Shown here: positions 17,858 through 27,037 of the stretch, in pieces
Layout of the letters: each line of letters opens with the position of its first letter
How positions within the stretch are numbered: position 1 is the stretch's first letter
Assembly (NCBI RefSeq): GCF_001292625.1
Contig: NZ_LAJH01000011.1
Coordinates: 1-64,000 of the forward strand
Origin: Shimia sp. SK013
GTDB lineage: Bacteria > Pseudomonadota > Alphaproteobacteria > Rhodobacterales > Rhodobacteraceae
Length of the DNA: 64,000 bases
Direction of reading: 5' to 3'
The notes under the pieces: model-generated
The model's database searches: none
Seen by the model: only the letters and a program-made list of their open reading frames with translations
Told to the model about the DNA's origin: nothing
Position numbers and translations under genes: made by a program

Positions 17858-19138
17858 TTAGCCGAGCAGTTTAAGGTCGGCTGTGACAGGGATTTGAGGT
17901 GCCGCCGAATTGGCGACGATTTCCAGCTCAAAGCCGCTGTCGCCCTTCTGCCACTGACCTGCGACTAGAGGCGTCTTTGTGACGTTGTTGATCGGGCCGT
18001 TGGACCAATCGACAGGACCTACAATTGTGTCCAGCAGCGTGCCGGCAATTGCGGCTGTAATTGCCTTGGGATCTTCGAGATCTGCGGCGCGTTTCACCAC
18101 ATCTGCCACCACTTCAAACAGCGCGTGCTTAAAGCCGATCGGCTGCGTCCATGGGCGACCGCTGTCTGCGGTATAGCCCATGGCCAGTTCTTTGGCCGAA
18201 GCGCCCGTCAGTGAAGAGGCAAACGGATGGTTTGGTGACCACCAAACCTCGGAGCTGAGCCCGTCGCCGCGATCTCCTAGGCTTTCGATGACGGATGGGA
18301 ACAACAGGGCCTTGCCGATCGTCACGATCTTGGGATTAAAGCCCTGCTGGGCCGCTTGCGCCCAGAACGTGGCAAAATCTGGTGGGATCATATTGCCGGT
18401 GACGATTTCACAGCCAGCCTCTTTGAAGGCCGCAATATAGTTTGAGAAATCATCTGACAGCGGTTGATACCGACCCGGATCGACCAAGTCATAACCAGCT
18501 GCCGCCAAGGGCGTGGGCAGGCCCAGTTCCGGATGTCCCCAAGCGTTGCCGTCTGCGTCGTTGGGGAACAGCCCGCCGACATTTTTGGCGACGCCGCTGC
18601 CGCCCCACATGTCAAGAAACGCCCCGATGACGTCCTCAAGTCCCCAGAAGAAGTGATACGTTGAGGCAAAGCCTTCGCCGGGCACGCCGTTGCGGCCAAA
18701 GAAATATGGCTGCCACGGACAATCGGTTGTGATGCACGGCACTTCGTTGATCTCGGCCTGATCGGCGACGGGGTTCACGGTGTCTGGCGTTGACGCCGCG
18801 ACAATGATGTCGACTTCTTCGCCAAGGATCAGATCCGCGGCAACTTCGGCGGCGCGGTTCGGGTTGGACTGACTGTCCTTGGAGATGATCTCTACGTTCC
18901 AGTTTTTGCCGTTGTTTTGCAAACCGGACGACAGCGCGGCCTCAATTCCCTTGAGCACAAAATCGTCGGCCTCGGCAAAACCGGCCAGCGGGCCGCTGCG
19001 TGGGCTGACATGGCCGATTTTGAGCGTTGGTGTGGCAGCATAGGCCCGCGTTGATTTGAGCAACGCAGGCGCAGCAATCGCTGCTGTTGCCCCGGTCAGA
19101 AACGCTCGCCGCGTAGGTGTTCTGAATATCTTGGTCAT
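17858..19138 (-). CDS. Tat-exported ABC transporter substrate-binding protein (LivK-like)
   Basis: The 426-residue periplasmic binding protein starts with a twin-arginine leader: TRRAFLTG near residue 10, a hydrophobic core AAIAAPALL, and a likely cleavage after YAA (about residue 35). The mature part begins TPTLKIGHVSPRSGPLAGFAEADDF, typical of Peripla_BP_6/LivK proteins. Its repeated DIIVAASTPDTVNPVADQAE and PCITTDCPWQPYFF segments line the ligand cleft. Tat export suggests folding before secretion. It is encoded just upstream of livGFHM and downstream of the dehydrogenase. The ligand should be the operon's growth substrate, which I cannot name. Confidence 0.92.
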   Translation of the reverse strand: MTKIFRTPTRRAFLTGATAAIAAPALLKSTRAYAATPTLKIGHVSPRSGPLAGFAEADDFVLKGIEAALSSGLQNNGKNWNVEIISKDSQSNPNRAAEVAADLILGEEVDIIVAASTPDTVNPVADQAEINEVPCITTDCPWQPYFFGRNGVPGEGFASTYHFFWGLEDVIGAFLDMWGGSGVAKNVGGLFPNDADGNAWGHPELGLPTPLAAAGYDLVDPGRYQPLSDDFSNYIAAFKEAGCEIVTGNMIPPDFATFWAQAAQQGFNPKIVTIGKALLFPSVIESLGDRGDGLSSEVWWSPNHPFASSLTGASAKELAMGYTADSGRPWTQPIGFKHALFEVVADVVKRAADLEDPKAITAAIAGTLLDTIVGPVDWSNGPINNVTKTPLVAGQWQKGDSGFELEIVANSAAPQIPVTADLKLLG

Positions 19139-19184
19139 GTGGTGGTCCTCCCTTATCCCCAGCCTCCCCGCCGGGGTTTCTGAT

Positions 19185-20111
19185 TTATGTTTCCAGAATG
19201 GTCTCTAGTTTGGTCAGATGGCTGGCGACTCGCGCCCGCACATCGTCGGCTTCCTGCTGGGTCCAGGTGCGAAACCCCTGACCTGATTTCATGCCAAGCT
19301 TGCCGGCCTCGACCAGCCCTTGCAGATACGGCGAAGGGCCTTGTCTCGCTTCGAGATCAAAGAGCACGTTTTCGTGGATATCGAGCGTCAGATCCGTGCC
19401 CACCAGATCGGCGTTCTCCAACGGGCCAAGCACGGCCAGACGTCGACCAAAACTGGATTTGATCACCGTATCTACGGCCTCGGCGTCGCAAATGCCGTTT
19501 TCCACAAGGCTCACCGCCTCGCGCCACAGCGCATGTTGCAAGCGATTGCCAATGAAACCCGGCACATCTTTGGCCACCATTACCGGAGTTTTTCCAGCGT
19601 CAGCCAACAGATCGAACATGGTTTGTGCCACCGCCGTATCCGTCCATTCGGTTTTCACGACTTCGACAAGCGGGATCATGTGTGGCGGGTTCCACCAATG
19701 GGTGCCAACTGCGCGGTTTTTCAAACGCAGATCGCTCATGATCTCTGTGATCGGCATCACCGACGTGTTGGACGCCAGAATGCAATCATCCGGAGCGTGC
19801 GCTTCGATCTCCGCGAAAATCGCTTTCTTCAGCGTCATCTTTTCAGGCGCCGCTTCAAACACCACGTCGGCGGACGCAACGGCTTCGGCGGTGCTGACTT
19901 CGACGTTGATGCACGCTATGGCGCTTGGTAATTCACTGTCTGCGCAGCCCATGTCGGCCATGCTTTGGGCAATACGGTCTTTGACGGACTCACGCGCCGC
20001 GTCGACTGGGTCCGTGATCGCCACTTTGTGACCCGCCCGCGCCAAGGTGAGCGCGATACCGTGACCCATCAGGCCGGCGCCGATTACCGCGATGTTTTTG
20101 CTAGTCCCCAT
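19185..20111 (-). CDS. 3-hydroxyacyl-CoA dehydrogenase family oxidoreductase
   Basis: The 308-residue NAD-dependent enzyme has a Rossmann nucleotide site GAGLMGHG at the N-terminus. THWWNPPHMIPLVEVVKT carries the catalytic His and Glu region, and the PGFIGNRLQHALWREAV helix starts the C-terminal domain. The HWWNPP form is typical of family members acting on free or unusual beta-hydroxy acids, such as carnitine or gulonate dehydrogenases, rather than simple acyl-CoAs. It lies three bases after the SDR gene. Paired with the DUF849 enzyme it could oxidise a beta-hydroxy acid to the beta-keto acid that is then cleaved. The substrate remains inferred only by class. Confidence 0.9.
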   Translation of the reverse strand: MGTSKNIAVIGAGLMGHGIALTLARAGHKVAITDPVDAARESVKDRIAQSMADMGCADSELPSAIACINVEVSTAEAVASADVVFEAAPEKMTLKKAIFAEIEAHAPDDCILASNTSVMPITEIMSDLRLKNRAVGTHWWNPPHMIPLVEVVKTEWTDTAVAQTMFDLLADAGKTPVMVAKDVPGFIGNRLQHALWREAVSLVENGICDAEAVDTVIKSSFGRRLAVLGPLENADLVGTDLTLDIHENVLFDLEARQGPSPYLQGLVEAGKLGMKSGQGFRTWTQQEADDVRARVASHLTKLETILET

Positions 20112-20114
20112 GGG

Positions 20115-20900
20115 TCAGCCCGCCGTATATCCACCGTCGGCATACAAAATATGCCCGGTGTAGAAATCGGATGCCTTGGAGGCGAGGAACAGCAGCGGCC
20201 CGCCCAGGTCTTCGGGCTCACCCAACCGTCCTTTGGGGACGCGCGCGAGAAACCCGTTGCGTACTTTGGTAGCTTCTTCGGTGTCTTCGTACATCCATGC
20301 CGTCAGCGGTGATCTGAAGACGGTTGGCGCAATGGCGTTGACGGTGATCCCTGTGGGACCAAGTTCACATCCAAGCGCCTTGGTGATGCCGTCCACTGCC
20401 GCCTTTGACGCGCAATAGGCGGTATAACCGGCTGGATGACCCAGCAAGCCGCGTGCGGAGGAGACGAGCACAATTTTCCCGCCATCACCTTGGGTTTTCA
20501 TCTGTGCAGCTGCCGCGCGGGCCAATAGCCAGCTTTGTGTGACATTGGCGTCCATCACGGCGCTGAAATCTGACGGCGTCATGTCATTGATTAACGCCAC
20601 TTTGTTCATGCCAGAGGCAACAACGAGGATATCAAGCCGCCCAAAACCCGCCACCGCTTCGGCGATTAGGGCTTCACAAGCGTCTTCATCGTTAGGGCGG
20701 GTGTTTACGGTTACAACAGCCGCACCGATCTCGCGGCATTCTGCGGCGATCTCATCCAACGCAGTCTGGTTGCCAGCGGCCAATACAAGGTTGCAGCCCG
20801 ATCCGGCCAAAATGCGGGCGGCGACCATGCCAAAGGCGCCGGAAGCGCCAGTAATGAGGGCGACGTCATCCTTAACGTCAAACATTGAAAGCGGGTTCAT
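20115..20900 (-). CDS. Short-chain dehydrogenase/reductase (SDR)
   Basis: The 261-residue classical SDR has a cofactor motif TGASGAFG, an inner NAG-like motif, active-site Ser in VSSARGLLG and the YxxxK pair in YTAYCASK. It ends in DGGYTAG, as typical of FabG-like enzymes. An NAD(P)-dependent oxidation or reduction of an alcohol is expected. It is packed between the cupin (3 bp) and the hydroxyacyl-CoA-dehydrogenase-like gene (3 bp), so it belongs to the same catabolic route, but the step is unknown. Confidence 0.92.
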   Translation of the reverse strand: MNPLSMFDVKDDVALITGASGAFGMVAARILAGSGCNLVLAAGNQTALDEIAAECREIGAAVVTVNTRPNDEDACEALIAEAVAGFGRLDILVVASGMNKVALINDMTPSDFSAVMDANVTQSWLLARAAAAQMKTQGDGGKIVLVSSARGLLGHPAGYTAYCASKAAVDGITKALGCELGPTGITVNAIAPTVFRSPLTAWMYEDTEEATKVRNGFLARVPKGRLGEPEDLGGPLLFLASKASDFYTGHILYADGGYTAG

Positions 20901-20903
20901 GGC

Positions 20904-21260
20904 TTATGCCTCTTGCTTGGTTTCTGGCGGATAGGGGATCACAACGAGCATGGTGCAGGTGTCATTGCGTCGGTTTTCGATTTTGCGGATCTCGCCGGGC
21001 GGAATGGTGCAGCTGTCGTGTTTGCAGAGCGTGGTTTCGACGCCATCTATGATCACGGTCATCTCGCCATCCAAAACGACATAGACCTTCTCGAAAGGCG
21101 TGGAGTCCGGACCAGCCCCGCCGCCGGGCAAAAACTGGCTCAACCCGACCCATTGGTTGGTGGGGCCACCTTCTTCAAACCCTTGCAGCCGCAACCCATG
21201 ACAGCCGAAATGGTTGGGGGCCTCATAAGGCTGTGCATCCTGAAAGCGTTTTACGTGCAT
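20904..21260 (-). CDS. Small cupin protein
   Basis: This 118-residue cupin has a less canonical motif 1 (FEKVYVVLDGEMTV) and a motif 2 (HDSCTIPPGEIRKIENR). The usual metal His residues are only partly present, so metal binding is uncertain. AAGGA precedes ATG 21260 at normal spacing. An intrinsic-terminator-like hairpin lies just upstream, between it and the cyclase-family gene. It could act as an isomerase, decarboxylase or binding protein in the pathway. Confidence 0.85.
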   Translation of the reverse strand: MHVKRFQDAQPYEAPNHFGCHGLRLQGFEEGGPTNQWVGLSQFLPGGGAGPDSTPFEKVYVVLDGEMTVIIDGVETTLCKHDSCTIPPGEIRKIENRRNDTCTMLVVIPYPPETKQEA

Positions 21261-21275
21261 CTGCGCATTCCTTCG

Positions 21276-21302
21276 AAAAAGGCCGCCGCCTAGGCAGCGG
21301 CC
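21276..21302 (-). terminator. Intrinsic terminator/attenuator after the cyclase-family gene
   Basis: On the minus strand the stem GGCCGC/GCGGCC (arms 21297-21302 and 21281-21286), with further internal GCC/GGC pairing, is followed directly by TTTTT at 21276-21280. This is a good Rho-independent structure. It sits in the 60-bp gap between the first and second genes of the operon, so it would partially separate hydrolase expression from the rest of the pathway. Confidence 0.7.
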
Positions 21303-21320
21303 AGTTGGGAGTGGTGTTGC

Positions 21321-22157
21321 TTAGAAGCCTTCGCCGGGTTCGATGCGGTAGCCTTGGCCTTTGTCCATCATCGCCACGAGGCGAATGATGCAGCCGTCGC
21401 CGCGATCCCAGTTCCAAGGGAAGAACGCGAAGGTACAGCGTTTTCCGGTGACCGCATCCAGATCGCCGCCGACATTCTCGATGCCGAGAATTCCTTTGGA
21501 GAACAGAAGGTTGTGAACAGGTTCCCACTCGGGGAAATCAACGTCCCAAGGAACGCCGCCGGACCATTCGAGATATTCTTGCTCAAGATGCGGCAAAATC
21601 GGGCCGTTGCGTTGTGGACCGATTGCAGTCGCCAAGGGGTGGTCATTGGCCTGTGTATCGTGTCCAACAACTTTGACACCCTTTTCGATCATCCATTCAG
21701 CGGCAGAGGACACGAGGCCGGGGCAATAGGCAAAATAGTCGCCGTCCTCATATTGCTTGTGCCAACCGGTGTTGATGATCAACACATCACCCGGTCGGAT
21801 CGCGTGACCGCACGCTTTCTCAAGGTCGTCGCCCGTGATCTTCTCCCACTTCTTTTTGGGGATCGACACAACCAAACCGGACCCAAAGAAATGCGGCAGC
21901 GGCACTTCGTCAATGAACGGTGTGCCGGGGACAACGTGGGCCGGCGCGTCGATATGCGTGGTCACGTGCATTGTGGTGGTGATTGTTTGGCTCAGAACAC
22001 CGGACTTGGCCATGTAGTGCTTTCGGTCAATCTGAACATCTTTGAAATAGGGCCAGTTCGGGCACTGGAACCCATAGCGGTGGCTGAGGTTATAAAACTC
22101 CAGCCCCATGTCGTTGTCAGTGTTTCCCTGAAACTCAATGCCGCGAACTTCTACCAT
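21321..22157 (-). CDS. Cyclase-family (kynurenine formamidase-like) metal hydrolase
   Basis: The 278-residue protein of the cyclase family has the metal signature HVTTHIDAPAH (H64, H68, D70, H74), with a further HDTQANDHP segment. Families in this fold open or cleave amides and lactones, for example kynurenine formamidase and isatin hydrolase. ATG 22157 is chosen because GAGGAG lies nine bases upstream; the ATG at 22166 abuts it. It is the first gene of the ten-gene operon and divergent from iclR. A ring-opening or amide-cleaving first step of the pathway is a reasonable guess. Confidence 0.9.
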   Translation of the reverse strand: MVEVRGIEFQGNTDNDMGLEFYNLSHRYGFQCPNWPYFKDVQIDRKHYMAKSGVLSQTITTTMHVTTHIDAPAHVVPGTPFIDEVPLPHFFGSGLVVSIPKKKWEKITGDDLEKACGHAIRPGDVLIINTGWHKQYEDGDYFAYCPGLVSSAAEWMIEKGVKVVGHDTQANDHPLATAIGPQRNGPILPHLEQEYLEWSGGVPWDVDFPEWEPVHNLLFSKGILGIENVGGDLDAVTGKRCTFAFFPWNWDRGDGCIIRLVAMMDKGQGYRIEPGEGF

Positions 22158-22253
22158 TGGGCACATCTCCTCTGTTCGCCGACCAGCGGCGTTTTCGATT
22201 GCAAAATGTCAGGGTGGCTCCTCCCACCTGTCTCGCATAGTGATGCATATGCA

Positions 22254-22293
22254 CCGTATCGCGGTCAACATGTAAATCACAATACGGTTGACA
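22254..22293. promoter_or_regulatory. Inverted repeats in the iclR/operon divergent promoter
   Basis: CCGTAT (22254-22259) and ATACGG (22282-22287) form a perfect inverted repeat. Inside and beside it, GTCAAC (22264-22269) and GTTGAC (22287-22292) form a second one. The latter includes a -35-like TTGACA (22288-22293) facing iclR. Such nested dyads between divergent genes are expected for an IclR operator. Binding of this particular regulator is inferred. Confidence 0.55.
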
Positions 22294-22371
22294 TGACCCG
22301 CATTGCGGTACAGTAGTGTGTGGCGTGACGAAGTAAGAGGCGCGTACACTTTCTAGCAATCGAGAATTTAA

Positions 22372-23127
22372 GTGGCTGATACAGAAGACAAAAACTCTAG
22401 ATCTGGAATTCAGGTCATTGCCCGTGCCGCAGCAGTCCTGCGAATCCTGAAGGATGCTCAAACAGGAATGAGCCTTGGCCAAATCGCAGAACGCGTTGGC
22501 TTGCCCCGCTCTACGGTACAGAGAATCACAAGCGCTTTGGCCAAAGAAAACCTTGTCATCGCCGCGCCCCAGGGACGTGGATTGATTTTAGGCCCCGAAT
22601 TTTCGTCGCTCGCGGGCGCTGCCCCTTACAACATTGTCGAGCATTGCCGCCTGTTGCTGACCGAATTGACGCACAAGACCGGTGAAACCGCTGACCTCGC
22701 TGTCATGCGCGGCATTGGTATGGTGTTCTTGGACCAGGTTCCCGGGACGCATCGTTTGACTACAGTTTCGCAGGTCGGTGAGGTTTTTCCTTTGACCACC
22801 ACGGCAAATGGCAAAGCGTGTTTGGCGCGCCTTCCGCGAGAGGAGGCAATTCCGCTCATTCAAAATGAATGGAGCCGAAATGGCATAACTGGCGACATCG
22901 AGGCTTACTTACTTGATCTGGAGAAAGTCGCGCACGAAGGCCTTGCCTATGATTTGGACGAGCATTCAGGAGGCGTGTCTGCAATCGGCTTTGCCTTTGA
23001 AGACTGGGCTGGTGATTTACATGCCATTTCGGTGCCAGTTCCCTCGTCGCGTTATGATGCGCAATGCGGCATAATCGAGCGGGCCTTGCGCGAAACCGCG
23101 GCCAACATTCAGGCGACTTTCGACTGA
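22372..23127 (+). CDS. IclR family transcriptional regulator
   Basis: The 251-residue regulator has an N-terminal winged helix (about residues 13-75: VIARAAAVLRILKDA, then SLGQIAERVGLPRSTVQRITSAL). An effector-binding domain ends in SVPVPSSRYD and ALRETAANI, typical of IclR. It begins at GTG 22372; the ribosome-binding site is weak. Divergent placement from the ten-gene operon makes it the likely local regulator, with the operon's substrate or an intermediate as ligand. Confidence 0.92.
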   Translation: MADTEDKNSRSGIQVIARAAAVLRILKDAQTGMSLGQIAERVGLPRSTVQRITSALAKENLVIAAPQGRGLILGPEFSSLAGAAPYNIVEHCRLLLTELTHKTGETADLAVMRGIGMVFLDQVPGTHRLTTVSQVGEVFPLTTTANGKACLARLPREEAIPLIQNEWSRNGITGDIEAYLLDLEKVAHEGLAYDLDEHSGGVSAIGFAFEDWAGDLHAISVPVPSSRYDAQCGIIERALRETAANIQATFD

Positions 23128-23609
23128 AGAAGACTTGGTGTCCACGACGCGGCTCTTCAAATCTTCGGCTTTGGATTGTGGTGTGAACATCCAGTGGACA
23201 TGCGTTTGATGCGGTGCATGACTGTTTCGCTCGACGGGGTCGACCCAATTCGCCACGACAACGCCTGCCCAAACCCGCACATAATTCAGAAGCCGTCAAA
23301 CACAGGCAGAAACCAAGAGCTTGAAAGGGAAGGGACAGTTGCAGTGGTTTGAATTGCAGCGCGTCCTTTGCTTCCAACCCAGACGATGTTGCCTGTGCTT
23401 TTAAAACGACCATCGCCGCTGTTTGGCCCATCAGTGCGAAGCGGTGATCTCCTGCACGCAGGTTGCCTTGGAGAGCGCAGAACCTAGCTGAAATGTGCTC
23501 TCGGGGTGGGCTTATCAAAGTTTCACGCAGGGCGGCAGTTTCCTCGGGCATTTGCGCAAGCGTTTTGCCCGCAAAGCGCTCACCAATGGAGCAGTTTCTT
23601 TCATGCCAA
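23128..23609. other. Convergent intergenic region, no gene recognised
   Basis: About 480 bp separate the ends of iclR and the mannitol-dehydrogenase gene. Minus-strand frames such as 23017-23280 have no recognisable similarity and one overlaps iclR. I see no clear terminator hairpin with a T-tract. It may hold the remnants of a lost gene, but nothing supports a specific identity. Confidence 0.4.
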
Positions 23610-25133
23610 TCAATTTGGGCTGTACGAGCCGTCTAAGTAGGCCGTAATTGCTGCCTCGCTTCCGGCGTCGCAGATCAGAGTGAACCAGAATTCAAAAGCG
23701 CTAGAAAAGCGCGGGTAGTCAGCCAGATCACCATAGATGTGACTTTGCAGTAGCCAGGTTCGAGGAGCGTCGCGCGCCGTTGTGGCAGCCGCGGTCAGCT
23801 GCGTCCAAAAGGGATCGTTGGGAGCAATTTTAGATCCGTCTTCACGGGTTCCCCAACACATACGGGCCCACAAAGCCTCAACCAAACTAAGCCCGTCGAT
23901 GGGGCCTCCAGCAGCTAATGCGTCGCGTAGGATTGGTAAAACAAAACCCGTGTGCCGTGACGATCCGTCGAAGGCCACGCGCCGGGTTGTATCGTGCACT
24001 TGCCGGTTGGAAAAACGAATAGCAATGCTAGCGACATAGTCCTTTGGAAGAATGTCTGGCACCGGTGAAACATACGGTGCGATCTCGCTGTGCTGGACCT
24101 TGTTAAAAAACGCAAAAATCACCGGATGGTCCATGCAATCTGCTATGGTTTGGACCGACAAAAGCTCACCTACGTTGGCCAATACCTGATGTCCAGCATT
24201 CAGGATGCGGATCTTCATAGCTTCAAAATCGTGCACGTCGTCCGTCAGGGTCGCGCCAACTTTGTCCCAGTCCGGTCGCCCGGCGCAAAAGTCATCTTCT
24301 ATGACCCATTGGCGATAGTTTTCATGGGTCACGGGTGCGGCATCGATGATGCCGACCTTTTCGGCGAGAGCAATCTCTTTTGGGCCGGTCGCTGGTACAA
24401 TGCAATCCACCATCGAGTTAGGGAATGCGCCGCGAGTTTCGATCCACTTTGCGAGCTCAGGGTCTGAAAGGCTGGCCAGCTTGGTCACCGCTTTGCGGGA
24501 AAGTGTGCCGTTGCCTTGAATATTGTCGCAGCTTTGTACCGCGAACGGCTCCAATCCGGTGTCTCTTCGAAGTTTTAGAGCCGCGACCATGGCGCCAAAG
24601 ACTGTCCGAGGAGCGGTTGGTTGGCGCGTATCATGGCGTATGTCGGCATGATCAATGTCAAATTCTCCGGTGGCCGGGTCAACAAAATAGCCCCCCTCAG
24701 TCACAGTGAGCGCGACAATGCGGATACGCGGATCTGCCATCATGGCAATAAGCGCACCATTGCCATCTTCGATCGGTAGAAAGTCGATCATAGATCCAAT
24801 CACTTCGGCGGAGATGCCTTGCGGATCCAGTTCGATCAGTGTCGTCAGGCAGTCCTGCGCCAACAAACGCTCGCGCATTAGAGAGTCTTGTGGGCGCACG
24901 CCGGCCCCGATAATGGCCCAGTCCATAGCCAACCCTTGTTGCATCAAACGATGCAAATACCATGCTTGATGGGCGCGGTGAAAGTTGCCCACACCCACGT
25001 GCACAATACCCGGCGAAAGCTCCGAACGATCATAATTTGGCCGCGCTACGCTTGCAGGCAGCGAACCCAATGCGGCATTCGAGAGCACAACGGGTAGGTG
25101 CTCCGCACTCGGGTCCTGCGGAGAATCAACCAT
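23610..25133 (-). CDS. mtlK: Mannitol-type polyol dehydrogenase
   Basis: The 507-residue long-chain dehydrogenase of the mannitol dehydrogenase/fructuronate reductase family has the N-terminal GIVHVGVGNFHRAHQAWYL dinucleotide-binding region. The conserved central NSMVDCIVP segment and the C-terminal catalytic KIRILNAGHQVLANVG region, with the active-site Lys, are also present. It would oxidise D-mannitol or a related polyol to a ketose with NAD+. It is the last gene of the polyol operon, 45 bp after the ATPase gene, as in the Rhodobacter smo/mtl cluster; the symbol rests on that context. Substrate preference between mannitol and arabitol cannot be read from sequence. Confidence 0.88.
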   Translation of the reverse strand: MVDSPQDPSAEHLPVVLSNAALGSLPASVARPNYDRSELSPGIVHVGVGNFHRAHQAWYLHRLMQQGLAMDWAIIGAGVRPQDSLMRERLLAQDCLTTLIELDPQGISAEVIGSMIDFLPIEDGNGALIAMMADPRIRIVALTVTEGGYFVDPATGEFDIDHADIRHDTRQPTAPRTVFGAMVAALKLRRDTGLEPFAVQSCDNIQGNGTLSRKAVTKLASLSDPELAKWIETRGAFPNSMVDCIVPATGPKEIALAEKVGIIDAAPVTHENYRQWVIEDDFCAGRPDWDKVGATLTDDVHDFEAMKIRILNAGHQVLANVGELLSVQTIADCMDHPVIFAFFNKVQHSEIAPYVSPVPDILPKDYVASIAIRFSNRQVHDTTRRVAFDGSSRHTGFVLPILRDALAAGGPIDGLSLVEALWARMCWGTREDGSKIAPNDPFWTQLTAAATTARDAPRTWLLQSHIYGDLADYPRFSSAFEFWFTLICDAGSEAAITAYLDGSYSPN

Positions 25134-25178
25134 GGCTGTCCGGCGCCTTAGAGTTTTGGGCGTCGCGTCTTATAGCCG

Positions 25179-26183
25179 TCATGTGATCCGCAGCCCGACT
25201 GCATCAAAGCGATGGATTTTTTCTGCCTTTGGCGTGAGATAAACCGTGTCCCCATGGCGGGCGGAGAATTCGCCATCCACGCGTACGGTCATCGCCTCGC
25301 CGCCATCTGTTGGATGCACGTACAAGAAAGTGTCTGAACCCAAATGTTCGGCCACGCCAACCGTGGCTTTCCATGCGCCGTCGGTTGTCGAAATTGCGAC
25401 GTGTTCCGGACGTACCCCGATAGAATGTGCGCCGAGCTTCGCAGCTTCGTCGCCTTCCAAAAAGTTCATAGTGGGCGAGCCGATAAAGCCCGCCACAAAT
25501 CGGTTGCAGGGCGTATTGTACAGCTCGAGAGGGCTTCCAACTTGTTCGATCACTCCGGCCTGAAGTACCACGATTTTATCGGCCATGGTCATGGCCTCGA
25601 TTTGGTCATGGGTCACATAGATCATTGTAGTTTGGAGTCGCTCATGCATCTCGCTGATTTCAAGACGCATGCCGACCCGTAGCGCGGCGTCGAGGTTAGA
25701 GAGGGGCTCGTCAAACAAAAACGCAGAGGGATCCCGCACAATTGCGCGTCCGATGGCCACCCGTTGACGCTGCCCACCTGAAAGCTGACCGGGGCGGCGA
25801 TCAAGGTAATCCGTCAGGTTCAATGCCTTTGCAGCAGCATCAATCCGACGTTCTTGTTCTGCGGCGTCGACTTTGGCCATACGCAACGGAAAGGCGATGT
25901 TTTTGCGCACTGACATATGCGGATAAAGCGCATAGGATTGGAACACCATTGCCAGCCCCCGCTTTGACGGCGGCACCTGTGTGGCCACTTCTTCGTCAAT
26001 GATCACGTCGCCAGAAGTGACTTCTTCCAGCCCGGCAATCAGGCGCAGTAATGTGGATTTTCCGCACCCAGACGGGCCGACAAAAACCGCAAACTCTCCG
26101 TCTTCAATTGTCAGATCCAGAGGCGGGATGACTTCGACATCACCAAACTTCTTACTCACTTTATCAAGCACAATGCGTCCCAT
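25179..26183 (-). CDS. smoK: Polyol ABC transporter ATP-binding protein
   Basis: The 334-residue MalK/UgpC-type ATPase has Walker [10 protein letters not shown], signature LSGGQRQR, Walker [13 protein letters not shown] and the switch His in VTHDQIEAM. Its C-terminal OB-fold regulatory domain includes [16 protein letters not shown] precedes the ATG. The closest arrangement known to me is the sorbitol/mannitol transporter of Rhodobacter. It energises SmoF/SmoG. Confidence 0.92.
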   Translation of the reverse strand: MGRIVLDKVSKKFGDVEVIPPLDLTIEDGEFAVFVGPSGCGKSTLLRLIAGLEEVTSGDVIIDEEVATQVPPSKRGLAMVFQSYALYPHMSVRKNIAFPLRMAKVDAAEQERRIDAAAKALNLTDYLDRRPGQLSGGQRQRVAIGRAIVRDPSAFLFDEPLSNLDAALRVGMRLEISEMHERLQTTMIYVTHDQIEAMTMADKIVVLQAGVIEQVGSPLELYNTPCNRFVAGFIGSPTMNFLEGDEAAKLGAHSIGVRPEHVAISTTDGAWKATVGVAEHLGSDTFLYVHPTDGGEAMTVRVDGEFSARHGDTVYLTPKAEKIHRFDAVGLRIT

Positions 26184-26192
26184 GATCTTTCC

Positions 26193-27026
26193 TTATTTCA
26201 CAGCGCCAAAGGTCAAGCCCTGGACCAATTGTTTCTGACAGAACCACCCGAGGATGATAATCGGACCCACAGCTGCGGCCGAAACCGCAGACAATCGGCC
26301 GAAGAACAATCCTTCAGGCGCGCGGTTGCCTTCAATAAGCTTGGAGAGCGTCGCCGCATCGGTGGTGGTGAGCCGGACAGTCCAATAGGCTTCGTTCCAG
26401 CAGAAGATGAAGCACAACAGCGCGGTGGACACGATGCCTCCCCAAGCCAGCGGCACCAGAATTTCCTTGAATTCACCCCACGTGTTGACCCCGTCCATCT
26501 GCCCTGCCTCGATGATGTCCTTGGGGATTTCCTTAAAGTAGGTGAACAACATCCAAACCACGATTGGCAGGTTGATCAGGCTGAGGACGAGGATCACCAG
26601 AAAATGGGTGTCAAACAGGCCGAGTGATTTGGTGAGAAACGTCATCGGATAAAGCACAGCGGCGGCTGGCAACATCTTAGTCGACAGCATCCACATCAAC
26701 ACGTCCTTGGTGGCGCGGCTGGGATTGAAGGCCATTGCATAGGCGCAGGGGATGCCAATAAAGAGTGTGAAAAGCGTGGCCGCGACTGCCGTGATGACCG
26801 AGTTCTTGGCAAAGCGCCAGTAGTCGTAGTTCTCGGTCATATTCAGATAGTTTTCCAGTGTTGGTTTGAAAACAAACAGAAATTCTGGCTTCACCGCGTC
26901 TGCATCGGTTTTGAAGCTGGTCAAAATCATCCAGAAGATCGGGAAGAAGAACAACAACCCGACAGCCCAAGCCAAGACGGGGCGCCCGACTTTTCCATAT
27001 TTCGAAGGAGGTGCAACAATTGCCAT
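26193..27026 (-). CDS. smoG: Polyol ABC transporter permease
   Basis: The 277-residue MalG-type inner-membrane permease has six predicted helices and the cytoplasmic EAA loop seen in EAGQMDGVNTWGEFKEILVPLAWGG. GAGGAGA precedes its ATG. It lies between smoF (11 bp) and smoK (9 bp) and forms the channel with SmoF. Confidence 0.92.
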   Translation of the reverse strand: MAIVAPPSKYGKVGRPVLAWAVGLLFFFPIFWMILTSFKTDADAVKPEFLFVFKPTLENYLNMTENYDYWRFAKNSVITAVAATLFTLFIGIPCAYAMAFNPSRATKDVLMWMLSTKMLPAAAVLYPMTFLTKSLGLFDTHFLVILVLSLINLPIVVWMLFTYFKEIPKDIIEAGQMDGVNTWGEFKEILVPLAWGGIVSTALLCFIFCWNEAYWTVRLTTTDAATLSKLIEGNRAPEGLFFGRLSAVSAAAVGPIIILGWFCQKQLVQGLTFGAVK

Positions 27027-27037
27027 GATTTTCTCCT

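Noticed and set aside
22856-23551. 231-residue minus-strand frame over the end of iclR
   Set aside because: Overlaps iclR on the opposite strand, no ribosome-binding site or recognisable product.
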